The notes under the pieces: model-generated
Database searches by the model: none
Told to the model about the DNA's origin: nothing
What the model saw: only the letters and a program-made list of their open reading frames with translations
Part shown: piece after piece, positions 47,314 to 57,700 of the stretch
How positions within the stretch are numbered: position 1 is the stretch's first letter
Layout: every line of letters begins with the position of its first letter
Translations under genes and position numbers: made by a program
From: Gammaproteobacteria bacterium
GTDB lineage: Bacteria > Pseudomonadota > Gammaproteobacteria > Pseudomonadales > Azotimanducaceae_A
Direction: 5' to 3'
DNA: 64,000 bases
Assembly (NCBI GenBank): GCA_012960755.1
Contig: DUAT01000059.1
Location: forward strand, 1-64,000

Positions 47314-47553
47314 CTACAAAGTACTGTGCGTTCCATCACAGAGCGGCTTTTTGTTGGAAAATTTGCAGCCGCAGAAAAACAATTGCTTCGATTCCTCTGC
47401 CACCAGCTTAACCGGGGTAAACTCAGTGTCGGAATGGGAGCCATCACAGAATGGCTGATTCGCACTTTTTCCGCAGGCACACCAGAAGTAGGTTTTACCA
47501 GCCTCTACTTCAACAGCGAAAGGTGATTTCTGTGCAATTGTGGGCTCTGCCAT
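47314..47553 (-). CDS. CDGSH iron-sulfur domain protein with two motifs
   Basis: A 79-residue protein with two CDGSH-type [2Fe-2S] motifs: CACGKSANQPFCDGSH and CGCKFSNKKPLCDGTH, each with three Cys and one His. It resembles bacterial MitoNEET-like proteins with tandem motifs, which bind two clusters and probably take part in redox or iron-sulfur transfer. No membrane anchor. The ATG at 47553 opens MAEPTIAQKSPF; an upstream in-frame ATG at 47646 would add 31 residues without family likeness. Confidence 0.88.
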   Translation of the reverse strand: MAEPTIAQKSPFAVEVEAGKTYFWCACGKSANQPFCDGSHSDTEFTPVKLVAEESKQLFFCGCKFSNKKPLCDGTHSTL

Positions 47554-47773
47554 GTAATGAGTCTCCAAAAATTTGTACGACCGAATTGTACAACTGTTTG
47601 TGCAACTAAGAGTGTCAATCCGTAAGCAGCATAGGTGAGGGTCCATTTTCGGTCAATAGCAATCTTGTAATGCTGTGATTGACCCCATATCATCCACCGC
47701 TTGATTTATTGAACAGTTCGTTGATCAGCTCATTGAAGTGCAACGAATGAAACAATGGTTTGAGGACATATTT

Positions 47774-48907
47774 ATGGATTTCTCGTTTTCTGAGGAACAA
47801 TCCCTGCTACAAAACAGCATTCAGCGTTTTATAGAGAAGGACTACTCATTCGATCAGCGGCAGAAACTGATCAAGACTGAAGAAGGTTTTAGTCGCGAAA
47901 ACTGGGCCAGTTTTGCGGAACTTGGCTGGCTTGGCCTGCCCTTTAGCGAGGCTGCAGGAGGCTATGGTGGTGGCCCCATAGAGACCATGATCATGATGGA
48001 AGAATTCGGTAAGGGATTGGTCGTTGAACCCTACCTCAGTACGATTCTGCTTGCGGGTAAGTTCATTGAACTAGGCGGTTCGAGTGCGCAGATTGAGTCG
48101 ATTCTTGGTGAAATTATCAACGGTTCAAAACTCGGTGCTTTTGCCTTTGTTGAGCCTCAGGCTCGGTTTAATCTTGCAGATATCGCCACTACTGCTGAAA
48201 AAACCGATCAGGGCTATACCCTGAACGGATTTAAGGGTGTTGTCTTAGGTGGTCCATCGGCGGACTTTTTTGTTTTACCAGCCAGGACCTCTGGGGCACA
48301 GCGGGATCTGGATGGTGTGACGTTGTTTGTAGTTAACGCTGATGCGAAGGGACTGAGTCGGCGAAACTATGCATGCGTTGATGGCCTTCGTGCCTCAGAA
48401 CTCACCGTGGAAAATGTGCAGGTAGACAACAACGCTGTTATCGGTGAACAAGGCAAGGGGTATGCGCTCATCGAGCAGGTTGTTGATTCGGCTATCATGG
48501 CTGTGGGTGCTGAAGCCGTGGGCGCGATGGAGGTGCTGTACAAGACGACAGTCGAGTATTGTAAAACCCGGGAGCAATTTGGCCAGCCTATCGGCAAGTT
48601 CCAGGTCCTGCAGCATCGCATGGTGGACATGTTCGTTGAGCATGAACAAACCAAATCCCTTGTCTATATGGCTGCCATGCGCCTTGACGAGGAGTACGGG
48701 ATACTGGCCAGGAAAGCAGTTTCAGGTCTTAAGGTGCAGGTGGGTAAAGGCGGTCGATTTGTCGGTCAGGGCGCGGTGCAGTTACATGGTGGGATGGGGA
48801 TGACTGATGAACTCAATGTCGGTCACTATTTTAAGCGCCTGACGACCATTGATACGTTGTTCGGGAACGTGGATTATCATTTAAGAAAATATGCCCAGAT
48901 CGCCTAG
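47774..48907 (+). CDS. Acyl-CoA dehydrogenase
   Basis: A 377-residue FAD enzyme that makes the alpha-beta double bond of acyl-CoA. The N-terminal helical part begins MDFSFSEEQSLLQNSIQRF; the central beta domain includes GFKGVVLGGPSADFFVLPAR; the C-terminal helical part includes YCKTREQFGQPIGKFQVLQHRMVDM and LHGGMGMTDELNVGHYFKRL. It fits the small-subunit type of pimeloyl-CoA dehydrogenase pairs; no large-subunit gene is next to it. TGAGGA lies about 8 bases before the ATG. It precedes an alpha/beta hydrolase by 47 bases, so the two may form an operon for a particular acyl substrate. Confidence 0.9.
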   Translation: MDFSFSEEQSLLQNSIQRFIEKDYSFDQRQKLIKTEEGFSRENWASFAELGWLGLPFSEAAGGYGGGPIETMIMMEEFGKGLVVEPYLSTILLAGKFIELGGSSAQIESILGEIINGSKLGAFAFVEPQARFNLADIATTAEKTDQGYTLNGFKGVVLGGPSADFFVLPARTSGAQRDLDGVTLFVVNADAKGLSRRNYACVDGLRASELTVENVQVDNNAVIGEQGKGYALIEQVVDSAIMAVGAEAVGAMEVLYKTTVEYCKTREQFGQPIGKFQVLQHRMVDMFVEHEQTKSLVYMAAMRLDEEYGILARKAVSGLKVQVGKGGRFVGQGAVQLHGGMGMTDELNVGHYFKRLTTIDTLFGNVDYHLRKYAQIA

Positions 48908-48954
48908 CCGCAGTTTTTTAATCGGCGCTGGAAAAACGCAAAGGGGAAGAGTTG

Positions 48955-49824
48955 ATGTCTGAAACACCAGATTGGTTTTGGGATGCAATTGAGACCAAAC
49001 CGGAGTCGGGATTTGTTGAAATCGACGAATGCGATGTACATTATCAATACTGGAGTGAACCCGCCGGGCAAGGCTTGCTATTTGTGCACGGGCACAATGC
49101 CCACGCCCATTGGTGGGATTTTATTGCCCCTTTCTTCAAGGATGACTATCAAAGTGTCGCTCTGGATCTGACGGGAATGGGTGATAGCGATCACCGGGAC
49201 GCCTATTCAAACGATACTTATGCGAAGGAAATTCTTGGTGTCGCCGATGAGCTTGAATTACCGGTGGATACGGTGCTCATTGCTCATAGTTTTGGCGGAA
49301 TGATGGCCCTGCATACCGTGGCGCTTAACCCGGGCAGATTCAAAGGTTTGATTCTTGTAGACTCCGGTGTCCGTCATCCTGAAGATATCGAAGAACGCGA
49401 TGCTCAAGTTGATCGCTGGGTAAAACCCAAGATCTATCCCAACCGTGAGATCGCGCAGTCCAGGTTTCGCCTGCAACCGCCCCAGCAATGTGACAACCAG
49501 TATGTTGTGGACTATATCGCGCGAAATTCCATCGAATATGATGACGGGGAAGATGGCTGGTGCTGGAAGTTTGACGACGAGTTAAATAGCCGCATGACGA
49601 TGCAGGGTGACCTCAAAGAGGAATACAAGTCCATTAATATTCCACTGGCGCTGATTTACGGTGAGCACAGCGAGTCATTCAAGGTAAAAAGCGCGAATTA
49701 CATGAAGGAAATGAAACCTGAGCTGACATTGATAGAAATCAAAGATGCCCGGCATCATTTGTTTCTGGATCAGCCAATGGCGTTTGTGGATGCTGTTAAG
49801 GGGATTTTGAAGGATTGGTCTTGA
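48955..49824 (+). CDS. Alpha/beta hydrolase, copy 2
   Basis: A 289-residue paralogue of the hydrolase at 27318. Shared landmarks are FVHGHNAHAHWW, the nucleophile in AHSFGGMMALH, FRLQPPQQCDNQY, and the catalytic His in ARHHLFLDQPMAFV. Note AHSFGG here against GHSFGG in copy 1. AGGGGAAG stands six bases before the ATG; a TTG just upstream is also open. It follows the acyl-CoA dehydrogenase, which hints at hydrolysis of an acyl ester or thioester in the same pathway. Confidence 0.87.
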   Translation: MSETPDWFWDAIETKPESGFVEIDECDVHYQYWSEPAGQGLLFVHGHNAHAHWWDFIAPFFKDDYQSVALDLTGMGDSDHRDAYSNDTYAKEILGVADELELPVDTVLIAHSFGGMMALHTVALNPGRFKGLILVDSGVRHPEDIEERDAQVDRWVKPKIYPNREIAQSRFRLQPPQQCDNQYVVDYIARNSIEYDDGEDGWCWKFDDELNSRMTMQGDLKEEYKSINIPLALIYGEHSESFKVKSANYMKEMKPELTLIEIKDARHHLFLDQPMAFVDAVKGILKDWS

Positions 49825-49883
49825 GTACGGGGAACACCCTCTTTCTTTTATAGCCCAGATTCATGGATTGTGAGTAGGTGGCC

Positions 49884-49932
49884 GAAAGGCAATGTGTCCT
49901 GCTCTTACGCTCTGCAGAACACATTGCCTTTC
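49884..49932. repeat. 14-bp perfect inverted repeat, 21-base loop
   Basis: GAAAGGCAATGTGT at 49884-49897 faces its exact complement at 49919-49932. It lies 60 bases after the hydrolase stop and has no T run, so it is not a standard terminator. A separate strong terminator follows at 50010-50041. It might be a small RNA, an RNA-stabilising 3' hairpin or a remnant of a mobile repeat. Confidence 0.65.
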
Positions 49933-50009
49933 TTCTCTGCAGTTACAATCAAGATCAAACTACTGGTACCTGAATTTGTGGATCTCAGTTTGCATTTTTA
50001 AAAGGCCAC

Positions 50010-50041
50010 AAAAAAAGGGGAGCAAATGCTCCCCTTTTTTT
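50010..50041. terminator. Bidirectional intrinsic terminator
   Basis: A perfect stem: seven A, GGGGAGC, the loop AAAT, GCTCCCC and seven T. It is symmetrical, so it can end transcription of the + strand hydrolase operon and of the - strand thiolase gene, whose stop is 25 bases away. Confidence 0.95.
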
Positions 50042-50065
50042 GTCTTGCAAAAGTTTCGCTTTTAA

Positions 50066-51253
50066 CTAGCAGGCTTCAAACAATCCCGCTGCGCCCATAC
50101 CACCACCGATACACATACTGACGATGCCGTATTTCTTCTCGCGTCGTTTCAGTTCACGAACAATGTGACCTGTCAGACGAGAACCCGTCATACCAAATGG
50201 GTGACCGATTGAAATGGAACCGCCGTTAACGTTGTAAATTTCCGGATCGATTTCCAGAAAGTCCCGGCTGTAGAGACATTGTGAAGCAAATGCTTCATTC
50301 AGTTCTACCAGGTCAATATCATTCATTGACAGGCCCTTGGCTTTCAGCAGCTTGGGAATGGCGAAGATGGGACCAATGCCCATTTCGTCAGGCTCACAAC
50401 CTGCAACAGACCAGCCTCGGAAATAAGCCATTGGCTCAAGTCCCAGTTGCTCTGCACGCTCAGCGCTCATCACCAGGGTCATGGAAGCGCCGTCAGAAAG
50501 CTGGGAAGCGTTTCCGGCGGTGACGGTACCATCTTCTTCGAAGACAGGCTTCAAGCTGGACAGACCTTCGATTGTTGTTGCGGGACGGTTACATTCGTCC
50601 TTGTCACAAACACCTTCAACGTCTTCTGTTTCCTTGGTTTCCTTGTTGATGACCTTTTGGTAAATGGTCTTCATCGGGACAATTTCGTCGTCAAACAGTC
50701 CATTTTCCTGGCCAGCTGCCGTGCGAAGTTGAGACTGTAATGAAAACTCGTCCTGTGCTTCACGGGTCACCTGGTAACGTCGGGCGACTACTTCTGCCGT
50801 ATTGCCCATCGCCATAAAAATCGCGGGGGATTTTTCTTCGATAAACGGGTGCTTGGCAGATTTGCCGGGTGTTTGTCGGGTTCCGGCAGAGATAGACTCT
50901 ACGCCACCGGCGATCATTACTTCAGAACAGCCGCTGGCAATCTGGTTGGCGGCAAATGCGATTGAATTCAAGCCAGAGGAGCAGGCACGGCTAATGGTTG
51001 AACCAGCCGTGGTAATTGGCAGGTTCGACAGAATCACGGCCAGGCGCGCAAGATTGCCGCCTTGCTCACCAGTCTGACCCGCGCAACCAACGATGACATC
51101 TTCGACTTCTTCAGGATCCAGTTTGCTGTTTCTGTCTAACAACGCATTGATACAATGCGCAACCATGTCATCTGGTCGCGTTAAATTGAACGTACCCCGG
51201 AAGGACTTGGCCAATCCGGTTCTTACACTATCTACCACCACTACGTCGCGCAT
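50066..51253 (-). CDS. Thiolase (acetyl-CoA acetyltransferase)
   Basis: A 395-residue thiolase for the last step of beta-oxidation or the first step of acetoacetyl-CoA synthesis. The nucleophile is Cys91 in SRACSSGLN, the His is in [10 protein letters not shown], and the second Cys is in [11 protein letters not shown]. The substrate-binding NEAFA motif is present. I chose the ATG at 51253, with AGGAG about ten bases before it; a TTG two codons earlier is the longest start. No FadB-like gene adjoins, so it is probably a stand-alone degradative or biosynthetic thiolase. Confidence 0.92.
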   Translation of the reverse strand: MRDVVVVDSVRTGLAKSFRGTFNLTRPDDMVAHCINALLDRNSKLDPEEVEDVIVGCAGQTGEQGGNLARLAVILSNLPITTAGSTISRACSSGLNSIAFAANQIASGCSEVMIAGGVESISAGTRQTPGKSAKHPFIEEKSPAIFMAMGNTAEVVARRYQVTREAQDEFSLQSQLRTAAGQENGLFDDEIVPMKTIYQKVINKETKETEDVEGVCDKDECNRPATTIEGLSSLKPVFEEDGTVTAGNASQLSDGASMTLVMSAERAEQLGLEPMAYFRGWSVAGCEPDEMGIGPIFAIPKLLKAKGLSMNDIDLVELNEAFASQCLYSRDFLEIDPEIYNVNGGSISIGHPFGMTGSRLTGHIVRELKRREKKYGIVSMCIGGGMGAAGLFEAC

Positions 51254-51434
51254 GGGCAACTACTCCTTTCGTCGTTTTGATCAGTATGAATCTGGTAATG
51301 CATTTTTTGGGAACGCTATTGTGCACTCTTACATTCCCCATATACAAGGATTGTCTGCCTATGAAAATGAGTGATACTGGTTAATAGACAGGTTTAATTG
51401 AATTGGCCAATGATGGTAAATCAACAGACCTGTT

Positions 51435-53249
51435 TCATGACAGCCTGTCCAGGCTTCTTTTCAGGTACGCGGTGCTTTCTGCCAGTCCCCCGGGTCGATT
51501 TCGTTTTAGCCAGATTTTCTCGTGCTGGCCAATAATATTTTGCATATCAAGTCGCAATTGCGAGGGAGCAGAGCCGCCACTGCGGAGAACCTGAAGTCGT
51601 TGAATGCCGTGGACCGCCATATCCATGGCATTGTTAAGTTCCGGAATCAATCTGTCCCGGTCAGTGGTTCGAATCATGTGTAGCGTCGACTTGATGTCCT
51701 GAAACTCCGAGATACAGTCATTGAGTTCCGAGTCGGAGATCCTTTGGGTTACTTTTGGCTCGTGTTTCTGGTCCCAGAACAAGAGCTGGTTGAAGATAGA
51801 CCCGTTACGGATGGGCGAAGGCGCAAGATCCAGCGCTTTGCCCATGCGTACCAGGATCTTTGCGGTTGCGGCGTTGTGTTCGCGAAAGTAAACCCTGTTG
51901 ATGAGATCCTCGGCATCAATTAATTTGCTGCCGCGATGGTTCCAGCTCTCACAGGCTCCGATTGCAAACCCGGCGTAACTGACGGGCAGATAATGATGGT
52001 GGCCATGATCGCCCCAATCGGTGACGAGAAATCCCTCCGCATCATATTGGATGCCATTTTTCGCTGCATTCGCGAGATTCTTCGTTGCATTGGTCATTCG
52101 GCCGGTAAGGGAATTCCAGGCAGAGGTACCAGGGCAGACGTAAAATGGAACTTGTTGATCCGCCATCAAGCGACATTCCCTGTGAAAGGGGTGATTTGCC
52201 TCATAACCCCAATTGAGTGCAATCAAGTCCCGCGAAAGTTTCTTCAGTGAGTCTGGCTGGCTTAGTACTATATCGCTCCAGAACATCATCCTGCGACCGC
52301 GCTTTTTCACCAGTTGTTTGATTTTATGGATAAAATCAAGATACACGCTAGTCGTTCCTTGCGCTTCACAGCGAGATTTGCTGAATCCTCTACCAAGTTC
52401 CCAGGGTTCATCACCGCCCACATTAAATCGACCGCTCTCGAACAGCGGCAGGTATTCTGCGTGCAATTCGTCGAGAAGTTGCAGACTTTTACGGTTTGGT
52501 TTTAATGTGCTGCCGAATGGTATTTGTTGCCCGTTCAATGGATGGACGAACCCTTCTGGACACTCTGCGTAAGCATGATATTCCGGATACTTCAACCAGC
52601 GTTCAAAGTGGCCGAAGCAGTTCAGATTAGGCACCAGCTCTATATAGCGGGCATTGCAGTAGGATTGGATCTCCAGGATATCAGCAGCGGTGTAGGGTGA
52701 TGCGTCGGCCCAGACAAGAGAATGATTGGTGAAGGCAAATGTATGTTCAGTATAGAGTTGAAGCTGGTTGTACTTGAGGGTTGCAAAACTGTCGATAAGC
52801 GCTTTCAGGGTATCGAGTTCTGGCACTTTGCAACGGCTGATGTCCAGCATGACGCCACGATCTTTGAAATCCGGAGTGTCCTCTATTTGAAGATAGGGCA
52901 GGTCGATCTCTTGCTGTGAGCAGACCTGCTGCAATGTAGCCAGACCCCTGAACAGCCCAACCTCGGTCCCCGCGGTTAACAGAAAGCCGTCATTGGTCGT
53001 TGAAATTCGATAAGATTCCTCACCTTTTATCGACTTGTCGAGAAATACGGATATCAGAGTTAACTCCGGCTCGACCTGGCCATATGTCAGGGTCATGGGC
53101 TGGGGGCACTTTCCGACGAAGCGTTTGACAGCATCGAGGAAGAACTCAGAGTGATCGCAGGAGAGCCTCAGATGACCTCTCCGGCCCGCCGACAGCCTCT
53201 TTTTACCTGCCTTAATGCTTTTTGGTGGTGGATAAATCAACAAATTCAT
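51435..53249 (-). CDS. Glycoside hydrolase family 20 (beta-N-acetylhexosaminidase-like)
   Basis: A 604-residue enzyme. An N-terminal domain of about 110 residues (GH20b type) comes before the TIM barrel (DFKDRGVMLDISRCKVPELDTL). The catalytic pair Asp280-Glu281 lies in NVGGDEPWELG; in this family the Asp positions the acetamido group for substrate-assisted catalysis and the Glu is the acid. No signal peptide, so it likely works in the cytoplasm on chitin or peptidoglycan-derived sugars. The long C-terminal helical extension (about residues 460-604) is more than a usual GH20. Isolated, no chitin cluster nearby. Confidence 0.85.
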   Translation of the reverse strand: MNLLIYPPPKSIKAGKKRLSAGRRGHLRLSCDHSEFFLDAVKRFVGKCPQPMTLTYGQVEPELTLISVFLDKSIKGEESYRISTTNDGFLLTAGTEVGLFRGLATLQQVCSQQEIDLPYLQIEDTPDFKDRGVMLDISRCKVPELDTLKALIDSFATLKYNQLQLYTEHTFAFTNHSLVWADASPYTAADILEIQSYCNARYIELVPNLNCFGHFERWLKYPEYHAYAECPEGFVHPLNGQQIPFGSTLKPNRKSLQLLDELHAEYLPLFESGRFNVGGDEPWELGRGFSKSRCEAQGTTSVYLDFIHKIKQLVKKRGRRMMFWSDIVLSQPDSLKKLSRDLIALNWGYEANHPFHRECRLMADQQVPFYVCPGTSAWNSLTGRMTNATKNLANAAKNGIQYDAEGFLVTDWGDHGHHHYLPVSYAGFAIGACESWNHRGSKLIDAEDLINRVYFREHNAATAKILVRMGKALDLAPSPIRNGSIFNQLLFWDQKHEPKVTQRISDSELNDCISEFQDIKSTLHMIRTTDRDRLIPELNNAMDMAVHGIQRLQVLRSGGSAPSQLRLDMQNIIGQHEKIWLKRNRPGGLAESTAYLKRSLDRLS

Positions 53250-53541
53250 AGGTTTACCGATTCAATAAGCTGCATGATGGTAGTTCCTGTCCTGAAAGTC
53301 TGGAATTTTGTGTCAATCATGAGACTCCTATTTAGTTTATAAATCAATCACATAACAAAGGAAGGGCGGGGTTGCCTGGCCTGCCCGGGGTAGAGTCTCA
53401 CCACTCTTTCCGAATCAGAATCAGCATACAGACGATGAAAAGGCGTGACCAGAACCTACCTTTCGTCGGAAACACGGTGCTGTAAGTACGGGAAAGCTCT
53501 GTTTTTTGTTACAAAGCAGTTACATATTGGCTTCTGGGGAT
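53250..53541. other. 292-base intergenic region, divergent promoters
   Basis: Lies between the divergent GH20 gene and the membrane GGDEF protein. It has a GC-rich patch near 53366-53396 (GGGCGGGGTTGCCTGGCCTGC) flanked by AT-rich DNA. I see no ORF with coding character, no tRNA and no confident promoter. Confidence 0.4.
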
Positions 53542-54705
53542 ATGTTAAAAAGGGATTTCGGAAATCTGAGTAGTCGTCTGAAACCTGGTATGCAAATCCG
53601 CGAAAACACCAAGCTGGATGCCGTCTCGCAGCAGCAATCCAGGGTATATCGTGTCGCGATACTGGCTACAGGTCTCGCCATCTATCTGGTTGCGTGCTGG
53701 ACCATCTTGTCCATTGGGTCTGTGGATATTGCCCCTGTTCAGTTTGGTGCGTTTGCGTCATTGGCTTGCGCGGGATTTCTGGCGTTCTGGATTGCGATAT
53801 TGTTTGACTGGAATCTGGGATTAAGAGACCCTGATATGAATCTGGCACAGATGATGTGGGCGGTGAGTGTCGTGCTGATGACTGCTTACTTTGTTGTCGA
53901 GATGAAACCAGTGGTAGTGCTGTCGGGTCTGGCGATGATCGTCGTTGGTGCCAATCGTCTCAGCCGCACAGAGTTGCTGGTTTTTGTGCTCTACAGCATC
54001 ACCCTTTACATGTTATCGGTTCTCGACAAGGTGCAACCAGCTACAGAATTCATAGCAATGATTGCTTTTGGCCTTGTGCTAGTCTTTGGTCCGGTCCTGT
54101 ATCGGCTCGAAATGTTGATGGTTGAGCGTCTTTTAATCGACAGGAATGAAGAATTAAGCGATGCGCTCGATCAAATTCGTGACCTAGCGGTGAAAGATGA
54201 CCTCACGGGAGCGTATAATCGACGTCACTTGATGGTTGTACTCTCTCAGCACAAGGCGATGGCAGATCGTCGGAATAACTATCGCTTCACCTTGTGTGCC
54301 GTTGACCTGGACTTTTTTGACCAGGTTAACTCAAGCTTTGTTCATGAAACGGGTGATCAGGATCTCACCCGCTTTGCGCAGATTGCAGAGTCAGTTCTTC
54401 GTGAAGTGGATTGTATTTCGAGAGTCAGGGGTACGGAGTTCATTCTGGTGCTGGGTGGTACGACCGAGAATGACGCCCTTATCGTCGCGCACAGGATCGG
54501 TGAAGGATTGGTCGAGTCACAGGTAAGTGATACTGAAGCTCACACTGGATTGACTGCGTCGATCGGTTTGACGGAGTATCGTCGGGGGGAGGAAGTTGAA
54601 CGGACAATGGATCGAGCAGACAGGGCACTTTATGATGCAAAGCGTACAGGTCGTAACCAGGTGGTCGTTGCCAGATATGAATCTGCAGCAGGTGCCTCAG
54701 GATAA
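53542..54705 (+). CDS. Membrane GGDEF protein with degenerate active site
   Basis: A 387-residue protein: about 30 cytoplasmic residues, then six hydrophobic helices (about 40-210), then a GGDEF-fold domain from DDLTGAYNRRH. The signature is RGTEF at 296-300, so the catalytic Asp/Glu is Thr and the first Gly is Arg; the metal site DLDFFDQVN is largely intact. The RxxD inhibitory-site motif is kept at 287-290, five residues upstream. It is therefore probably a c-di-GMP-binding protein and not a synthase. I chose the ATG at 53542, with GGGGAT seven bases before it; a TTG at 53506 extends the frame. The PilZ/GGDEF/EAL gene follows after 20 bases. Confidence 0.85.
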   Translation: MLKRDFGNLSSRLKPGMQIRENTKLDAVSQQQSRVYRVAILATGLAIYLVACWTILSIGSVDIAPVQFGAFASLACAGFLAFWIAILFDWNLGLRDPDMNLAQMMWAVSVVLMTAYFVVEMKPVVVLSGLAMIVVGANRLSRTELLVFVLYSITLYMLSVLDKVQPATEFIAMIAFGLVLVFGPVLYRLEMLMVERLLIDRNEELSDALDQIRDLAVKDDLTGAYNRRHLMVVLSQHKAMADRRNNYRFTLCAVDLDFFDQVNSSFVHETGDQDLTRFAQIAESVLREVDCISRVRGTEFILVLGGTTENDALIVAHRIGEGLVESQVSDTEAHTGLTASIGLTEYRRGEEVERTMDRADRALYDAKRTGRNQVVVARYESAAGASG

Positions 54706-54725
54706 GGCAACAGTCTTGAATATGA

Positions 54726-57700
54726 ATGGATAAACGTCAGAACCAGAGGTACGCAATTGATTTAGACGCACTGGTGCATCCCAGCGAGGGGCGCTCCTGG
54801 ATGTGTAGTATTCGGGATTTTTGTGCAGGTGGATTGCTGTTGGTCGAGCCTGACAGCGCACGTGCTGCAAATTCTCCACCGGTTAATCCCGGCGAGATGG
54901 TAGGTATTCACTTTTCGATGCCGACGAAAACCAAAGCCAGACATTTTCGCGTTGCGGGAAAGATCGTTCGTATTGTTGACGGCGGTATTGGCATCAGTTT
55001 TGTGAACGGAATTGATGATAGTATAATGACGGCATTGCTGACCCATGCGAAAAAAGCCAGGGATGCTGAATCTTCAGTATCTGCTGGTTCAATGGCGGCT
55101 GATCCCAAGGCGTCTTCTGCCGCTGATGCAGTATCTCAATCACCGCTACAAAGATCACAGGGATCCATCAAGCCGTCAGACAAGAAGAAGATTATCGCGG
55201 CTCTGAGACGTGAGGTCGCCAAAGTATTGCCTGAGATGAACTCCGCTTTCTTTGCTTACATGGATGAAGAGCTGATGAATCTGGTTCGGGATTCGAAGAC
55301 CAATGCCCAGCAGAGCGATTACTTTGATGCCATGTCAAAATTAGAGCAGGCTAAGAAGAGAGTCAGCCAGTCCTTTATCAAAGAGGTTCTCGATCAGGTA
55401 GATAACCCGCGAACCCTGAAATCGTTGCTGGAGGAGCGCCTTGCTGCTGAAACCAAAAGAAAAGAAAAGTGGGCGACCAGAAAGAAATTATCTTTGATTA
55501 ACACTGAAGAATTTGAAGACTGGCTGGCGGTTGCAAATATTATTTCTCGAAGCGAGAGGGCGTACGATAAGTACTTGACGCAGCTTCGAGTCCAACTGGG
55601 CATGCTGGTGGATTCCTGGGTGCATGCTGAAGCGAATCCTCTCGGGACCTCCGTTTTTTGCCATTCCTTTGACATAGCGATACGTGGTGTTGATTTATCC
55701 AAAGAGATCCGCCAAAAGATGTATAGCGGTTTTGAGGCGAAGGCCATTCCTCTCTTCCGCAAGTTGTATATTTCTGTTATCAGAGTATTGGATGGCAGTA
55801 AGCTGTTTCCGGAGTATGACGATGACTATATCGTCCCTTCGCCAGTGATAGTGAGAGGTGTTCGGCAGACTCCCCAGGGGGCAGGATATGTACCGGCCGC
55901 GAAGACAGGCGTTAGGCAGTCTGCAGGTGCGGATGCTGGGAATGAGTTTGATGTTCGCGAGGAACTAGAGTCGCTGAGGGATGAGGTCCGAGGTAACAGG
56001 GGATCATCTGGGCGGGCAGGATATTCGGGCTCTGGCGGGGGTGGCGGGCAGGGTGGCCCCAGTAATGTCCGTCAGGCAATAAGCAGTATCCATAATTTAA
56101 TTACCCGAGGGGGAGCAGAAGAGGAAGTCGAAGACGGGGGCGAGGATGTGTTTTTAAGCCAGCATGAAGTTCAGCGTCTGTTGACCGCGGTACGACAAGA
56201 TACATCCCGCATCGAAGGAGAGAGGCAAAACGTGCGCCAAATGTTGCAGGGCTCAGCCAGGGCAAACAATCGCCGACTCTCGCCCGCAGTTATGGAAAAT
56301 ATACAGATCGTTGAGAATCTGGTTGATATAGTTGAGAAAGACGGTCTGGTTTCCGACAGGGCGAAAGACTGGATTCGTCAGTTGGAGCTGACGCTCGAAA
56401 AGGTCGCCAATCAGCATGAAAATTTTCTGAGTGATGAAACTCCCCACCAGTCACTTGAAGTCATCAACCAACTGGCCCGGCTCAGTGGTTCTGAAAGCGG
56501 TAGTCTTCGTCGCAACATTAACGATATTGTTGACGATATTAACCAGCAATACGATGCCGATCCATTGGTGTTTGATAGGGCGCTTGATCAACTGAAACCC
56601 GTGGTTGATCGACAATCAAGGTTATTTACCGGCAACATTCAACGAACGGTTAAGGCCAGTGAGGGACAACAAATCCTGGTCAATGCACAACAGGCTGTTG
56701 CGGATGAAATGAACTCGAGATTGTCCGGCCGCGATATCCCGGAAGTCCTGATTCGATTGTTGGTGCCCGGCTGGCGTAATCTATTGGTCAACACCCACTT
56801 GCGCCAGGGTCAGGAAAGCAACGATTGGAATGATTACACCGAGGTAATCGAACAGTTGTCCCACCACCTGCGAGGCACTGCCTATCCTACAGAGAAAGGA
56901 TACATTGGCCCTGAAGACTTACTCAAACAGATTGAATATGGCCTCGATTCGATTTCCTTTGAACCCGGCCAACGCTTGCCTTTAGTTAATTCGCTGCGTG
57001 AGTTAATGGTCGGTGGCGTGGACCGGGCACAGATCCCTATGATTCATCTGGCAGCTGACCAATTTAGTGAAACGCTTGGTTTCGGAGATATTTTCGCGAG
57101 GGATAAGCGTCGTCAGGAACTTCGGAATACCCACGAGAAAAATCGTGAATGGCAGAATTGTCTTGTGCGCGCAAAGAATTTACATATTGGGGATTGGCTT
57201 GAGTTTCACAGTGACGAAAAAGCCTACGGGATCTGCATCGTAGCATGGACCTGCGAAGACAAATCAAATTTTGTCTTTGTAAACCGTCAGGGAGTGAAGA
57301 CCCATGATCTGATGGTTGAAGAGTTAGCCGCTTTGCTCGCTGATGGCAGTGCGAGTGTGCTGGAAGAGTCCGATCTACCCCTCAGTGACCGGACGTCGCA
57401 CCAGATGTTGCAGAACATGCACAACCAGCTAACCCACCAGGCCACACACGATGAACTTACCGGATTGGTAAACCGAAAAGAGTTTGAACGCAGTCTCGAC
57501 AAATTGCTGATGAATACACAAAGATACGATTCAAATCACGTGGTCGCTTACCTGGACCTTGATCAGTTTAAGGTTATTAACAATGCCGCCGGGCATGAAG
57601 TCGGTGACCAGTTGCTGATTAACATCTCCCGGATTCTAGTTAATGAATTACAGGGGAATAAGTGTGTCATCGCACGGTTAGGAGGCGATGAATTTGGGAT

